Below, in pieces: positions 34,716 through 43,652 of a stretch of 64,000 nt of DNA. This stretch comes from Candidatus Accumulibacter affinis. GTDB lineage: Bacteria; Pseudomonadota; Gammaproteobacteria; Burkholderiales; Rhodocyclaceae. Both the position numbers and the translations under genes were made by a program. The notes beneath the pieces are model-generated. The model was given only the letters and a program-made list of their open reading frames with translations, was not told where the DNA came from and searched no databases. Numbering within the stretch: the first letter of the stretch is position 1; the number at the start of each line of letters is the position of its first letter. The stretch covers positions 248,001 to 312,000 of the forward strand of contig JADJOT010000002.1 of assembly GCA_016713625.1 (NCBI GenBank). Reading direction: 5' to 3'.

Positions 34716-36104
34716 CTAGCCAGCCGCCAGTTTGCCGGGAACCGTGCCGATCGATCCGGCTCCCATGGTCATTACCACGTCCCCATCGCGGGCGGCATCG
34801 AGGATGGCCTGCGGCAGGTCGCCGACGGCCTCGACGAAGAGTGGTTCGACCTTGCCAGCGACTCGCAAGGCCCGCGCCAGTGCGCGTCCGTCGGCAGCGA
34901 TGATCGGCTGTTCGCCGGCGGCATAGACCTCGCTCAGCACCAGTGCGTCGACCCCACTCAGCACCTTGATGAAATCGTCAAAGCAGTCGCGCGTACGAGT
35001 GTAGCGGTGTGGCTGGAAAGCGAGCAACAGACGGCGACCGGGAAACGCTCCGCGCGCGGCCGCAAGCGTCGCACGCATCTCGACCGGGTGATGACCGTAG
35101 TCGTCGACCAGAGTGAAGGAGCCGCCGCTGTGCAGGGCAACGTCGCCATAACGCTGAAAACGCCGGCCTACACCCTTGAACTCGGTCAATGCCTTGACGA
35201 TGGCTGCGTCGGCAATACCAAGTTCGCTGGCGACAGCGATGGCTGCCAGGGCATTCAGGACGCTGTGCCGCCCAGGCAGGTTGAGAGCCACCGGCAGGCG
35301 GTTGACGCTGCCATTTACGCGCACGCAATCAAAACGCATCTGGCCAGCGACTGCCGTCATATTCTCGGCATAACAATTGGCTGACGAATCGAAGCCATAA
35401 GTGACAATCTGCTTGCTGACCAGCGGCATGATTTCACGCACATTGGCGTCGTCGGCACAAAGCACGGCGACGCCATAGAAAGGCAGACGCTGCAGAAAAT
35501 CCACGAAGGCCTGCTTGAGCCGGCTGAAATCATGGCCGTAGGTTTCCATGTGGTCAGCGTCGATATTGGTGACGATCGAAATCACCGGTGAGAGGAGCAG
35601 GAAGGAAGCGTCGGACTCATCGGCTTCGGCCACGAGAAAGTCTCCGGATCCCAGGCGGGCATTGGCGCCGGCGGCGTTGAGGCGTCCCCCGATGACGAAA
35701 GTCGGATCCATCCCGCCTTCGGCGAGAATCGACGCCACCAGGCTGGTCGTCGTCGTCTTGCCGTGCGTGCCCGCCACGGCGATCCCCTGTTTGAGGCGCA
35801 TCAACTCTGCCAGCATTTGCGCGCGCGGAACTACCGGCACCTTGCGACTGCGCGCCGCGATGACCTCGGGATTGTCGGACCTGACCGCTGAAGAAACCAC
35901 CACGGCATCGGCAGCGTTGACGTTCTCGGCCGCATGCCCGATCACGGTGCGCACACCGAGCGCAGCGAGACGCCTGGTTGTCGAACTTTCGGCGAGGTCC
36001 GAGCCGCTGACTGAAAAGCCCAGGTTGGCCAGGACTTCGGCAATTCCGCTCATTCCCGCGCCGCCGATGCCGACGAAATGGATGTTCTTTACTTTGTGTT
36101 TCAC
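34716..36104 (-). CDS. murC: UDP-N-acetylmuramate--L-alanine ligase
   Basis: A 462-residue Mur ligase that adds the first amino acid of the stem peptide. Motifs: NIHFVGIGGAGMSGIAEVL at the N-terminus, the ATP loop AVAGTHGKTTTTSLVASIL, DADHMETYG and LVDDYGHHPVEM. A GTG start at 36104 is chosen: it overlaps the murG stop as GTGA and gives the usual N-terminus, whereas the frame is open only six codons further. Confidence 0.97.
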   Translation of the reverse strand: MKHKVKNIHFVGIGGAGMSGIAEVLANLGFSVSGSDLAESSTTRRLAALGVRTVIGHAAENVNAADAVVVSSAVRSDNPEVIAARSRKVPVVPRAQMLAELMRLKQGIAVAGTHGKTTTTSLVASILAEGGMDPTFVIGGRLNAAGANARLGSGDFLVAEADESDASFLLLSPVISIVTNIDADHMETYGHDFSRLKQAFVDFLQRLPFYGVAVLCADDANVREIMPLVSKQIVTYGFDSSANCYAENMTAVAGQMRFDCVRVNGSVNRLPVALNLPGRHSVLNALAAIAVASELGIADAAIVKALTEFKGVGRRFQRYGDVALHSGGSFTLVDDYGHHPVEMRATLAAARGAFPGRRLLLAFQPHRYTRTRDCFDDFIKVLSGVDALVLSEVYAAGEQPIIAADGRALARALRVAGKVEPLFVEAVGDLPQAILDAARDGDVVMTMGAGSIGTVPGKLAAG

Positions 36105-37156
36105 TGGGCAAGCTCCTCGCACATCCGGGCAAGCTCGGCGGTTGCTTCCGGCTTGGCCAGTTCACGGGCGCGCTCGGCCATTTCCTGCAGCTGACTGCGC
36201 GGAGATTGGCAAAGCTCGCGAATCGCTTCCGGGGTAAGCTGCTGCTGCGGCAGCAGGATCGCTCCGCCCGCCAGCGAGAGGAAGTTTGCGTTGCGCGTCT
36301 GATGATCGTCCACCGCGTGTGGAAAGGGTATCAGGACGCTGGCCACGCCTGTGGCCGCCAGCTCGGCGACGGTGAGTGCTCCCGCGCGGCAGATCACCAG
36401 GTCAGCCCACTCGTAGGCGCCCGCCATGTCTTCGATGAAAGCCGCACAGTGCGCCTGCACCTCGACCTCCTGGTAATTCTGCCGTAGTTGCGACAGGTGT
36501 TTTTCGCCGGCCTGATGTACGACCAGCGGCCGTTCTTCGCTAGCGATCAGCGCCAGACCCCTGGGGACAATCTCGTTCAGCGCCGCAGCGCCCTGGCTAC
36601 CACCGAGAACCAGCAAGTGCAGCGGCGATTGGCGACCGATCAGGCGCTGCGCCGGCGGCGGCAGGAAAGTCATCTCGGCACGCAGTGGATTGCCGACCCA
36701 GACCCCGCTCGGCAGCGCGTTCGGAAAACCGCAGGCGACCCGTTTGGCGAAACGGGAGAGCACCCGGTTGGCCAGGCCGGCAATCGAATTCTGTTCGTGA
36801 ATGATCAGTGGGCAACCCTGCAACGCGGCCATCAGGCCACCGGGGAAACTTACGTAACCTCCCATCCCGAGTACCACGTCAGGTTTGACCCGGCGAATTT
36901 CACGCCGCGCCTGTCGGCAGGCGGCAAGCAGATGGAAGGGAAGCAGCAGTTTGCGCAGCAGGCCTTTGCCGCGCAGCGCGGCGAAGCGAACCCAGGCCAT
37001 TTCATAGCCTCGCGCCGGGATGAGCTTTGCTTCCATGCTATCGGGGGCGCCCATCCAGACCACTCGCCAATCGCGACTCTTGAGCAGGTCGGCCACCGCC
37101 AGACCAGGGAAGACGTGCCCGCCGGTACCTCCCGCCATCACCAGCAGCGTCCTCAT
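36101..37156 (-). CDS. murG: UDP-GlcNAc transferase MurG (lipid II synthesis)
   Basis: A 351-residue peripheral membrane GT28 glycosyltransferase turning lipid I into lipid II. Motifs: LLVMAGGTGGHVFPGLAVAD, GMGGYVSFPGGLMA, LVLGGSQGAAALNE and the donor-site AGALTVAELAATGVASVLIP. ATG 37156 overlaps the ftsW stop by four bases; the longer frame to 37225 would lie within ftsW. Confidence 0.97.
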   Translation of the reverse strand: MRTLLVMAGGTGGHVFPGLAVADLLKSRDWRVVWMGAPDSMEAKLIPARGYEMAWVRFAALRGKGLLRKLLLPFHLLAACRQARREIRRVKPDVVLGMGGYVSFPGGLMAALQGCPLIIHEQNSIAGLANRVLSRFAKRVACGFPNALPSGVWVGNPLRAEMTFLPPPAQRLIGRQSPLHLLVLGGSQGAAALNEIVPRGLALIASEERPLVVHQAGEKHLSQLRQNYQEVEVQAHCAAFIEDMAGAYEWADLVICRAGALTVAELAATGVASVLIPFPHAVDDHQTRNANFLSLAGGAILLPQQQLTPEAIRELCQSPRSQLQEMAERARELAKPEATAELARMCEELAQ

Positions 37157-38313
37157 ACCTTGACCCCACGCATCAACTGGCGATTTTCCCAATCGATTCG
37201 CAACAGCACAGCCAACGCCACGCAATTGGCCAGGATTCCCGAGCCGCCAAAGCTCATCAAGGGCAGAGTCAATCCCTTGGTTGGCAGCAGGCCCATATTC
37301 ACGCCCATGTTGATGAAGCTCTGCACACCCAGCCAGACGCCAATTCCCTGTGCCACCAGCGCGGAGTACAGACGTTCGAGAGCCACCGCCTGGCGACCGA
37401 TCGCAAAGGCGCGCTGGATCAGCAGGCCGAACAACACGATGACCACCAGAACGCCGGCAAAACCCAACTCCTCGGCAATCACGGCGAGCAGAAAGTCGGT
37501 GTGCGCTTCGGGCAGGTAGAACAGCTTCTCGATGCTCGCTCCGAGGCCGACGCCGAACAGCTCGCCGCGCCCAAAGGCGATCAGGGCATGCGAGAGCTGA
37601 TAGCCGCGACCGAAAGCGTCGGCCCAGGGATCCATGAAACCGAATATGCGATCGCGTCGGTAAGGCGAAAAGATGATCAGCGCGGCGAAGGCAGCGGCGA
37701 GCACAAGGATCAGGACCACGAACAGACGCGCGCGCATGCCGCCGAGAAAGAGAATTCCCATGGCAATCGAGATGATGACCACGAAGGCGCCGAAATCAGG
37801 TTCCTTGAGCAGCAGGATGCCCACCGCGACCATCGCGCTGGCCAGAGGGAGGAAGGCCTTCTTCAGGTCGTGCATGTGCGGCATCTTGCGTGCCGTATAG
37901 TCGGCGGCGTAGAGAACAGCGAACAGCTTCATCAGTTCGGACGGCTGCAGGTTGACGATCCCGAGGGGCAGCCAGCGGCGGGCCCCATTGACATCGCGTC
38001 CGACACCGGGAATCAGCACCAGCGCCAGGAGCACGAAACCGGCGACGAAAAGCCACGGCGACCAGCGTTGCCAGGTCGCCAACGGCACCTGAAACGCAAT
38101 ACCGGCGGCCACCAGCGCGATGATCAGAAAAACCGCATGCCGCAGCAGGAAGTAGGCTGGCTGATTGCCGGTCATGCGTGCCGCCTCGGCGGTCGCCATC
38201 GACGCCGAATAGACCATCACCATGCCGATCACCAGCAGCATCAGGGTGCTCCAGAGCAGGGCCAGATCGATTTCCGAAGGCAGGCGGCGCGGCGCGTCCA
38301 GAGTTCCCAACAT
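37153..38313 (-). CDS. ftsW: Peptidoglycan glycosyltransferase FtsW
   Basis: A 386-residue SEDS polymerase with ten predicted helices. Conserved segments: LMLLVIGMVMVYSASMATA, LKEPDFGAFVVIISIAMGIL (catalytic Asp), GLGASIEKLFYLPEAHTDFL with AVIAEELGF, and LPTKGLTLPLMSFGGSGIL near the C-terminus. It polymerises septal glycan with FtsI. Its ATG shares one base with the murD stop. Confidence 0.97.
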   Translation of the reverse strand: MLGTLDAPRRLPSEIDLALLWSTLMLLVIGMVMVYSASMATAEAARMTGNQPAYFLLRHAVFLIIALVAAGIAFQVPLATWQRWSPWLFVAGFVLLALVLIPGVGRDVNGARRWLPLGIVNLQPSELMKLFAVLYAADYTARKMPHMHDLKKAFLPLASAMVAVGILLLKEPDFGAFVVIISIAMGILFLGGMRARLFVVLILVLAAAFAALIIFSPYRRDRIFGFMDPWADAFGRGYQLSHALIAFGRGELFGVGLGASIEKLFYLPEAHTDFLLAVIAEELGFAGVLVVIVLFGLLIQRAFAIGRQAVALERLYSALVAQGIGVWLGVQSFINMGVNMGLLPTKGLTLPLMSFGGSGILANCVALAVLLRIDWENRQLMRGVKV

Positions 38314-39681
38314 CAGGCGGCCTCTCTTTCAATGGCACGCACGGCAGCGACGAACGCTTCCGCGCGATGTGCATAGTCACGATACATGTCCATGCTGGCG
38401 CAGGCCGGCGAGAGCAGCACGGCATCACCTCGTTGCGCCTGGGTCGCGCACCAGCGGACAGCCTCAGCCATGTCGGCGCAGTAGCGCACGGGTACGCGGC
38501 AACCTTCCAGAGCGGCGGCGATGGCCGGCGCGGCGCGCCCGATCAGCGCAGCCGCGCGCGCGTGCTGGTCGATGGCAGTCTTCAGCGGCGAGAAGTCCTG
38601 GTTCTTGCCCTCGCCGCCAAGGATGATCGCCAGCGGCCGCCCCAGGCCCTGGACTGCCGCCAGTGTAGCCCCGACATTGGTCCCTTTCGAGTCGTCGAAA
38701 TAGCTGACCCCCTTGATCTCGGCCACCCATTCGACGCGATGCGCGAGACCGCTGAACGCTGCCAGCGCCGGCAGAACGGCCACCGGATCGACGCCGATCG
38801 CGTCGCACAGGGCCAGCGCGGCCATCGCATTGGCGGCGTTGTGCTGGCCGACGAGTTTCAGTTCGGTGAGTTTCACGAGCTTTTCGCTACCGTGGACGAT
38901 GCAGCCATCGGCGAGTCCGTAATCGCATGGACGCGGCGCCGGACCGAGGCCGAAGGTGATCACTTTGCGGTCGCGGCGAGCTGCCGCCAGACTACGCGCA
39001 TCGTCGCGATTGAGGACCATCACGCCCTGGCCCTCGAATATTCGTGCCTTGCTGGCCACGTAATCGTCCAGACTGTCATAGCGGTCGAGATGATCCTCGC
39101 TGATATTGAGCATGGTCGCCGCGTCAGCCGCCAGCGTGTGCGTCGCTTCCAGCTGAAAGCTCGACAGGCTCGAGTACCCAGACGGCCGGCAGATCGTTGT
39201 GGTCGATCGCCTTCATCAGGGCGTCCAGCGCGGCGGGGCCGATGTTTCCGGCAACGGCCGTTGTTCGCCCTGCCGCGCGACACAGGACACCCGCCAGGGC
39301 CGTCGTGGTCGTCTTGCCATTGCTACCGGTGATGGCCATCAGCAGCGCCTCGGGTGAGCGTTGGCGAATGGCGCAGGCAAAAAGTTCGATCTCGGAAACG
39401 AGCGCGACGCCACGCGCCAAAGCCGCTTGAATCAGCGGTTCCTGCATCGGCACACCTGGAGAAATCGCGATCAGCTCGACACCGGCAAAGGCCGCAGGCG
39501 AGAACGGACCGGCAAAGAGCTCCACCGCGGGTAGCGCAGCGCCTAAAGTGTCAAGCTGTGGCGGCGCGCGCCGGCTGTCGGCAACGCGTACCCTGGCCCC
39601 TTGCCGCACCAGCCATTTAGTCATCGCCAGCCCGCTTTCGCCGAGGCCGAGTACCAATATGGGCTTTTCCCGAAGGTCCAT
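38313..39681 (-). pseudogene. murD: UDP-MurNAc-L-Ala--D-Glu ligase, with a single-base frameshift
   Basis: The gene covers the whole of MurD (about 455 residues when corrected) but is read in two frames. The N-terminal part (39124-39681) has ILVLGLGESGLAMTKWLV and the ATP loop AITGSNGKTTTTALAG. The second part (38313-39113) has NISEDHLDRYDS, YFDDSKGTNVGAT and LSPACASMDMY. One extra G near 39167-39168 (gcctgtcg instead of gctgtcg on the coding strand) shifts the frame; removing it restores LELSSFQLEATHTLAADAA. MurD is essential and no second copy is seen, so a sequencing error is the likeliest explanation. Confidence 0.9.
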
Positions 39682-39682
39682 G

Positions 39683-40771
39683 TTAACGCAGCTTCAAGGT
39701 GGACAAGCCGACCAGCACCAGCATGATGGTGATGATCCAGAAGCGGACAACCACCTGTGTCTCTTTCCAGCCGCCGAGTTCAAAATGGTGGTGCAGCGGC
39801 GCCATGCGAAAAATACGGCGGCCACCACTCCACTTGTAGAAAAGGACCTGTGCTGCAACCGACAGCGTCTCGGCAACGAAAACACCGCCCATGATCGCCA
39901 GCACGATCTCCTGGCGAACGATGATCGCCACCGTGCCGAGGGCTGCACCAAGCGCCAGGGCGCCGACGTCGCCCATGAAGACCTCGGCCGGGTAGGCGTT
40001 GAACCACAGGAAGCCGAGCCCGGCCCCGGCCATCGCGCCGAGGAAGATCGCCAGTTCGCCGGCACCCGGAACGTGAGGCAGAAACAGATACTTGGCGTAG
40101 ACCGCATTGCCGGCGACATAGGCGAAAATGGCGAGGGCGTTGGCGATCATCACCGTCGGCATGATTGCTAGACCATCGAGGCCGTCGGTCAGGTTAACGG
40201 CATTGCTGGTGCCGACCACCACCAGATAACTGAGGACAATGAAGCCGAAGATACCCAGCGGATAGGAAACGGTCTTGAAGAAGGGAACGATCAGCTCGAA
40301 CTGGGCCGGCCCGCTGGCCGTCAGGCCGAGGTAGAGCGCCACCAGCACCCCAATCGCCGATTGCCAGAAGTACTTCCAGCGCGCCGGCAGGCCGCGCGGA
40401 TTGCGATGGACTACCTTTTGCCAGTCGTCGTACCAGCCGATGCCGCCGAAGCCGATGGTCACCAGCAACACCACCCAGACATAGCGGTTGCCGAGGTCGC
40501 CCCAGAGCAGCGTGGTAACGACGATGGCGATCAGGATCAGAACCCCACCCATGGTGGGCGTGCCCGACTTGATCAGATGGGTTTGTGGGCCATCCTGGCG
40601 TACTGCCTGGCCGATCTTCTTGGCCGCCAGCCAGCGAATGACGCGCGGTCCGGCAAAGAAGGAGATGATCAGCGCCGTCATCGCCGCGAGCACCGTGCGC
40701 AGGGTGATGTAACCGAAGACGTTGAAAGCGCGCACGTCCTGCGCCAGCCACTGGGTCAATAGCAGCAGCAT
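39683..40771 (-). CDS. mraY: Phospho-MurNAc-pentapeptide translocase
   Basis: A 362-residue polytopic enzyme that makes lipid I on undecaprenyl phosphate. Motifs: GTPTMGGVLILIAIVVTTLL, WYDDWQKVVHRNPRGLPA (catalytic Asp pair), NLTDGLDGLAIMPTV, NAYPAEVFMGDVGALALGA and PLHHHFELGGW. The murD gene begins two bases after its TAA. Confidence 0.98.
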   Translation of the reverse strand: MLLLLTQWLAQDVRAFNVFGYITLRTVLAAMTALIISFFAGPRVIRWLAAKKIGQAVRQDGPQTHLIKSGTPTMGGVLILIAIVVTTLLWGDLGNRYVWVVLLVTIGFGGIGWYDDWQKVVHRNPRGLPARWKYFWQSAIGVLVALYLGLTASGPAQFELIVPFFKTVSYPLGIFGFIVLSYLVVVGTSNAVNLTDGLDGLAIMPTVMIANALAIFAYVAGNAVYAKYLFLPHVPGAGELAIFLGAMAGAGLGFLWFNAYPAEVFMGDVGALALGAALGTVAIIVRQEIVLAIMGGVFVAETLSVAAQVLFYKWSGGRRIFRMAPLHHHFELGGWKETQVVVRFWIITIMLVLVGLSTLKLR

Positions 40772-42147
40772 CAGGCAGCTCCTGGTGGAGCGCTGATGGC
40801 GTCCGCCACTCGTTCCATACGCATGAAGCGGGAGCCCTTGACGAGAATGGTAGTCTCCCCGGTGAGCTCCGCAGTCAAGGCGTTGATCAATTTTTCGATA
40901 TTCCTGTAGTGCTCGCCACCGGCACCAAAGTTGTGCGCGGCCAGTGCGCTGGCTTCACCAAGAGCGAACAGACGGTCGATTCCCTGGCTCTTGGCATAGC
41001 CGCCAATTTCGTCATGAAACTGCGCACTCATCTCGCCGATCTCGCCCATGTCGCCGAGCACCAGCACCTTCTTGCCGATCGTTGCGGCAAGCACATCGAT
41101 ACCGGCGCATACGGAATCGGGGTTGGCATTGTAGGTATCGTCGAGCAGCACGGCTCCGTGCATTGCGGCTCGCTGCTGCAGGCGCCCCTTGAGGCCGCGA
41201 AAGCGCGCCAGGCCCGTCTGCACAGCGGCCAGCGCGACGCCTGCGGCCAGACAGGCGGTGGCCGCGGCGAGCGCGTTGCGGGCATTGTGTTGACCAGGCA
41301 GCGCCAGCGCAACGTCGAAGCGACCGGCGGGGGCAAGCACGCTGAGGCGGCTCTCAAGACCATGCAGATGGCACTCACCGGTAACGTCGGCGGGTCCGTG
41401 GTCAGCGAACGTCATCACCCTGCGGCCGCGGCTCTGCGCGCGCCAGAGGCCGGCCGAGTGTTCATCGGCGTTGAAGACGGCGATGCCGTTTTCGTCGAGG
41501 CCGCTAAAGACACTGCCCTTTTCGCTGGCGATTGCTTCCAGCGAACCCATTCCGGCCAGATGCGCGCGCTGCGCATTGGTCACCACGGCCACCGTGGGGC
41601 GGGCGATTGCGGCCAGATAGGCGATCTCACCAGGATGATTCATGCCCATCTCGATGATTGCCGCGCGATGACTCGCGTCCAGCCGGAGCAGGGTCAGCGG
41701 CAGGCCGATGTCGTTGTTGTAGTTGCCCTGCGTCGACAACACGGCGCCCGCGAAGGCCGTGTTCAGGATGCTGGCGATCATCTCCTTGGTGGTGGTCTTG
41801 CCGTTGCTGCCGGTTACGGCGATCAATGGCAGGACGAAGCGGCTGCGCCAGGCGGCTGCCAGGGCAGCCAGACCAGCACGCGTATCGGCTACGTGAACGA
41901 ACGGGATGTCCAGCGCGGGCAGGCCTGCCGCCGCGTCGTCGGCCACCATGGCGGCCACCGCGCCACGCGCCATGGCTGCCGCAAGGTAGGCGTGCCCATC
42001 AAAATTCTCGCCGCGCAGGGCGATGAAGAGTTCGCCGGGGGCAGTCGTGCGGCTGTCCGTCGCTACCCCGCAGAAGCTCACATTGTCGCCGGCAAGCCTG
42101 CCGGAGGTTGCGCTTGCAGCGGCGAGGAGATCCATCGACACGGTCAT
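40771..42147 (-). CDS. murF: UDP-MurNAc-tripeptide--D-Ala-D-Ala ligase
   Basis: A 458-residue Mur ligase that adds D-Ala-D-Ala made by Ddl. Motifs: GELFIALRGENFDGHAYL, IAVTGSNGKTTTKEMIASIL, AIIEMGMNHPGEIAYL and LLDDTYNANPDSV. Its stop shares one base with the mraY start, and its start overlaps the murE stop by four. Confidence 0.97.
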   Translation of the reverse strand: MTVSMDLLAAASATSGRLAGDNVSFCGVATDSRTTAPGELFIALRGENFDGHAYLAAAMARGAVAAMVADDAAAGLPALDIPFVHVADTRAGLAALAAAWRSRFVLPLIAVTGSNGKTTTKEMIASILNTAFAGAVLSTQGNYNNDIGLPLTLLRLDASHRAAIIEMGMNHPGEIAYLAAIARPTVAVVTNAQRAHLAGMGSLEAIASEKGSVFSGLDENGIAVFNADEHSAGLWRAQSRGRRVMTFADHGPADVTGECHLHGLESRLSVLAPAGRFDVALALPGQHNARNALAAATACLAAGVALAAVQTGLARFRGLKGRLQQRAAMHGAVLLDDTYNANPDSVCAGIDVLAATIGKKVLVLGDMGEIGEMSAQFHDEIGGYAKSQGIDRLFALGEASALAAHNFGAGGEHYRNIEKLINALTAELTGETTILVKGSRFMRMERVADAISAPPGAA

Positions 42148-43652
42148 TGGGCGATTTCCTGGCGAGCAGTGAGCGCAGCGCGTGCCTGCGTGACATCCGA
42201 AAACGGTCGGCGCACCCCGGCGATCTCCTGATACGATTCGTGTCCCTTGCCGGCGATCAATACCACCTCGGCTGGATGTGCCGAGAGGATCGTGCGAAGG
42301 ATCGCTTCCCCACGATCGGGAATGATCTCCGCGGCCGGAGCGGCGACGCGGATGTCGTCCAGAATGGCGAGAGGCTCTTCGCTGCGTGGGTTGTCGCTGG
42401 TAAGCACGACGCGATCGGCACAGCGGGCAGCGATTTCTCCCATCAGTGGCCGCTTGCCGCGGTCACGATCGCCACCACAGCCGAAAATGGCGCTCAGGCC
42501 GGCACCGCGGGCATTGGCTACCGGACGCAAGGCCTGCAGGGCGCTCGCCAGGGCATCGGGGGTGTGCGCATAGTCGACCACCACCAGCGGTTCGTTGTGA
42601 CCGCCGACTTTCTCCAGGCGGCCAGCCGGCGGGTGCAGCCGGGCAAAGCGCTCGGCGATCGCCTTCGGACGCAAGCCGGCATCGATCAGTACGGCAGCCA
42701 CCGCCAGGAGATTGGCCACGTTATAGCGACCGAGCAGGCCGGTCTCGACGAGGGCGCGGCCGGTCGGCGCGCAGAGGCGGAAGCGCAGGCCGTCCATGGT
42801 TTCTTCGACGTTCTCGGCGCGCAGCGTGCCCTGCCGATCGGTGGGCTGGTCCTGCTGCGTATAGCCGATTACCTTGGTTGCCGTGCTCAACGCCGCCAGT
42901 TCCCGCCCATAGGGATCATCGAGATTGCAGACCGCCAGACGCAGTTGCGGCCAGGTGAACAGCTTCGCCTTGGCCTGTGCGTAGTCGGCCATCGTGCCGT
43001 GGTAGTCGAGGTGATCACGCGTCAGATTGGTGAACACGGCGACGTCGACACGGGCGCCGTCAAGGCGCCCTTCGGCAATGCCGATCGAACTGGCTTCCAG
43101 TGCGCAGGCCTGCGCGTCGTCGTTCACGAAGCTCGCCAGGTAACGCATCAGGGTCGTTGCCTCGGGGGTCGTGAAACCTGTTTCGACCAACTGCCCGGGC
43201 AAGCCCGCGCCGAGCGTGCCGATGATTGCGCAGCGGCGGGGGTGGCTGGCGCCTATCCATTGCGTGACGCTGGTCTTGCCGTTGGTGCCGGTGACTGCCA
43301 GCAGTGAAAGACGTTCGCTTGGACGTCCGTAAATGACGTGCGCCAGTGGTCCGCACAACGCGCGCAGTCCGGTGATCGGCAGATTGGCCAGCTGCCAGCG
43401 ACTGTTCCAGGCGAAATCCGCGGCCCTGGCGGGGTCCTGCTCCCAGAGGATGGCCACCGCGCCGTTGGCGATGGCGTCGCCAATGTGGCGACGGCCGTCG
43501 GCGATATCGCCTGGATAGGCCAGAAACAGATCGCCGGGGCGGACCTGACGGCTATCGTCGGTGACTCCGTTCGCCACCACGCCAAGGGCCGCCAGGCGCT
43601 CCAGCGTAGCCTCGGCTGTGTCAGCGCGTGCCAGGGTCGCCTGGATGCTCAC
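42144..43652 (-). CDS. murE: UDP-MurNAc-L-Ala-D-Glu--meso-diaminopimelate ligase
   Basis: A 502-residue Mur ligase adding the third residue of the stem. ATP loop LLAVTGTNGKTSVTQWIG; carbamoyl-Lys region GFTTPEATTLMRYL; the substrate motif TSDNPRSEEP is the DNPR type that selects meso-diaminopimelate rather than lysine, fitting a Gram-negative. It overlaps the ftsI stop region by four bases. Confidence 0.97.
   Translation of the reverse strand: MSIQATLARADTAEATLERLAALGVVANGVTDDSRQVRPGDLFLAYPGDIADGRRHIGDAIANGAVAILWEQDPARAADFAWNSRWQLANLPITGLRALCGPLAHVIYGRPSERLSLLAVTGTNGKTSVTQWIGASHPRRCAIIGTLGAGLPGQLVETGFTTPEATTLMRYLASFVNDDAQACALEASSIGIAEGRLDGARVDVAVFTNLTRDHLDYHGTMADYAQAKAKLFTWPQLRLAVCNLDDPYGRELAALSTATKVIGYTQQDQPTDRQGTLRAENVEETMDGLRFRLCAPTGRALVETGLLGRYNVANLLAVAAVLIDAGLRPKAIAERFARLHPPAGRLEKVGGHNEPLVVVDYAHTPDALASALQALRPVANARGAGLSAIFGCGGDRDRGKRPLMGEIAARCADRVVLTSDNPRSEEPLAILDDIRVAAPAAEIIPDRGEAILRTILSAHPAEVVLIAGKGHESYQEIAGVRRPFSDVTQARAALTARQEIAQ

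Noticed and set aside
40909..43307. Two large plus-strand frames opposite murF and murE
   Set aside because: The minus-strand Mur ligases have all motifs and fit the cluster order.
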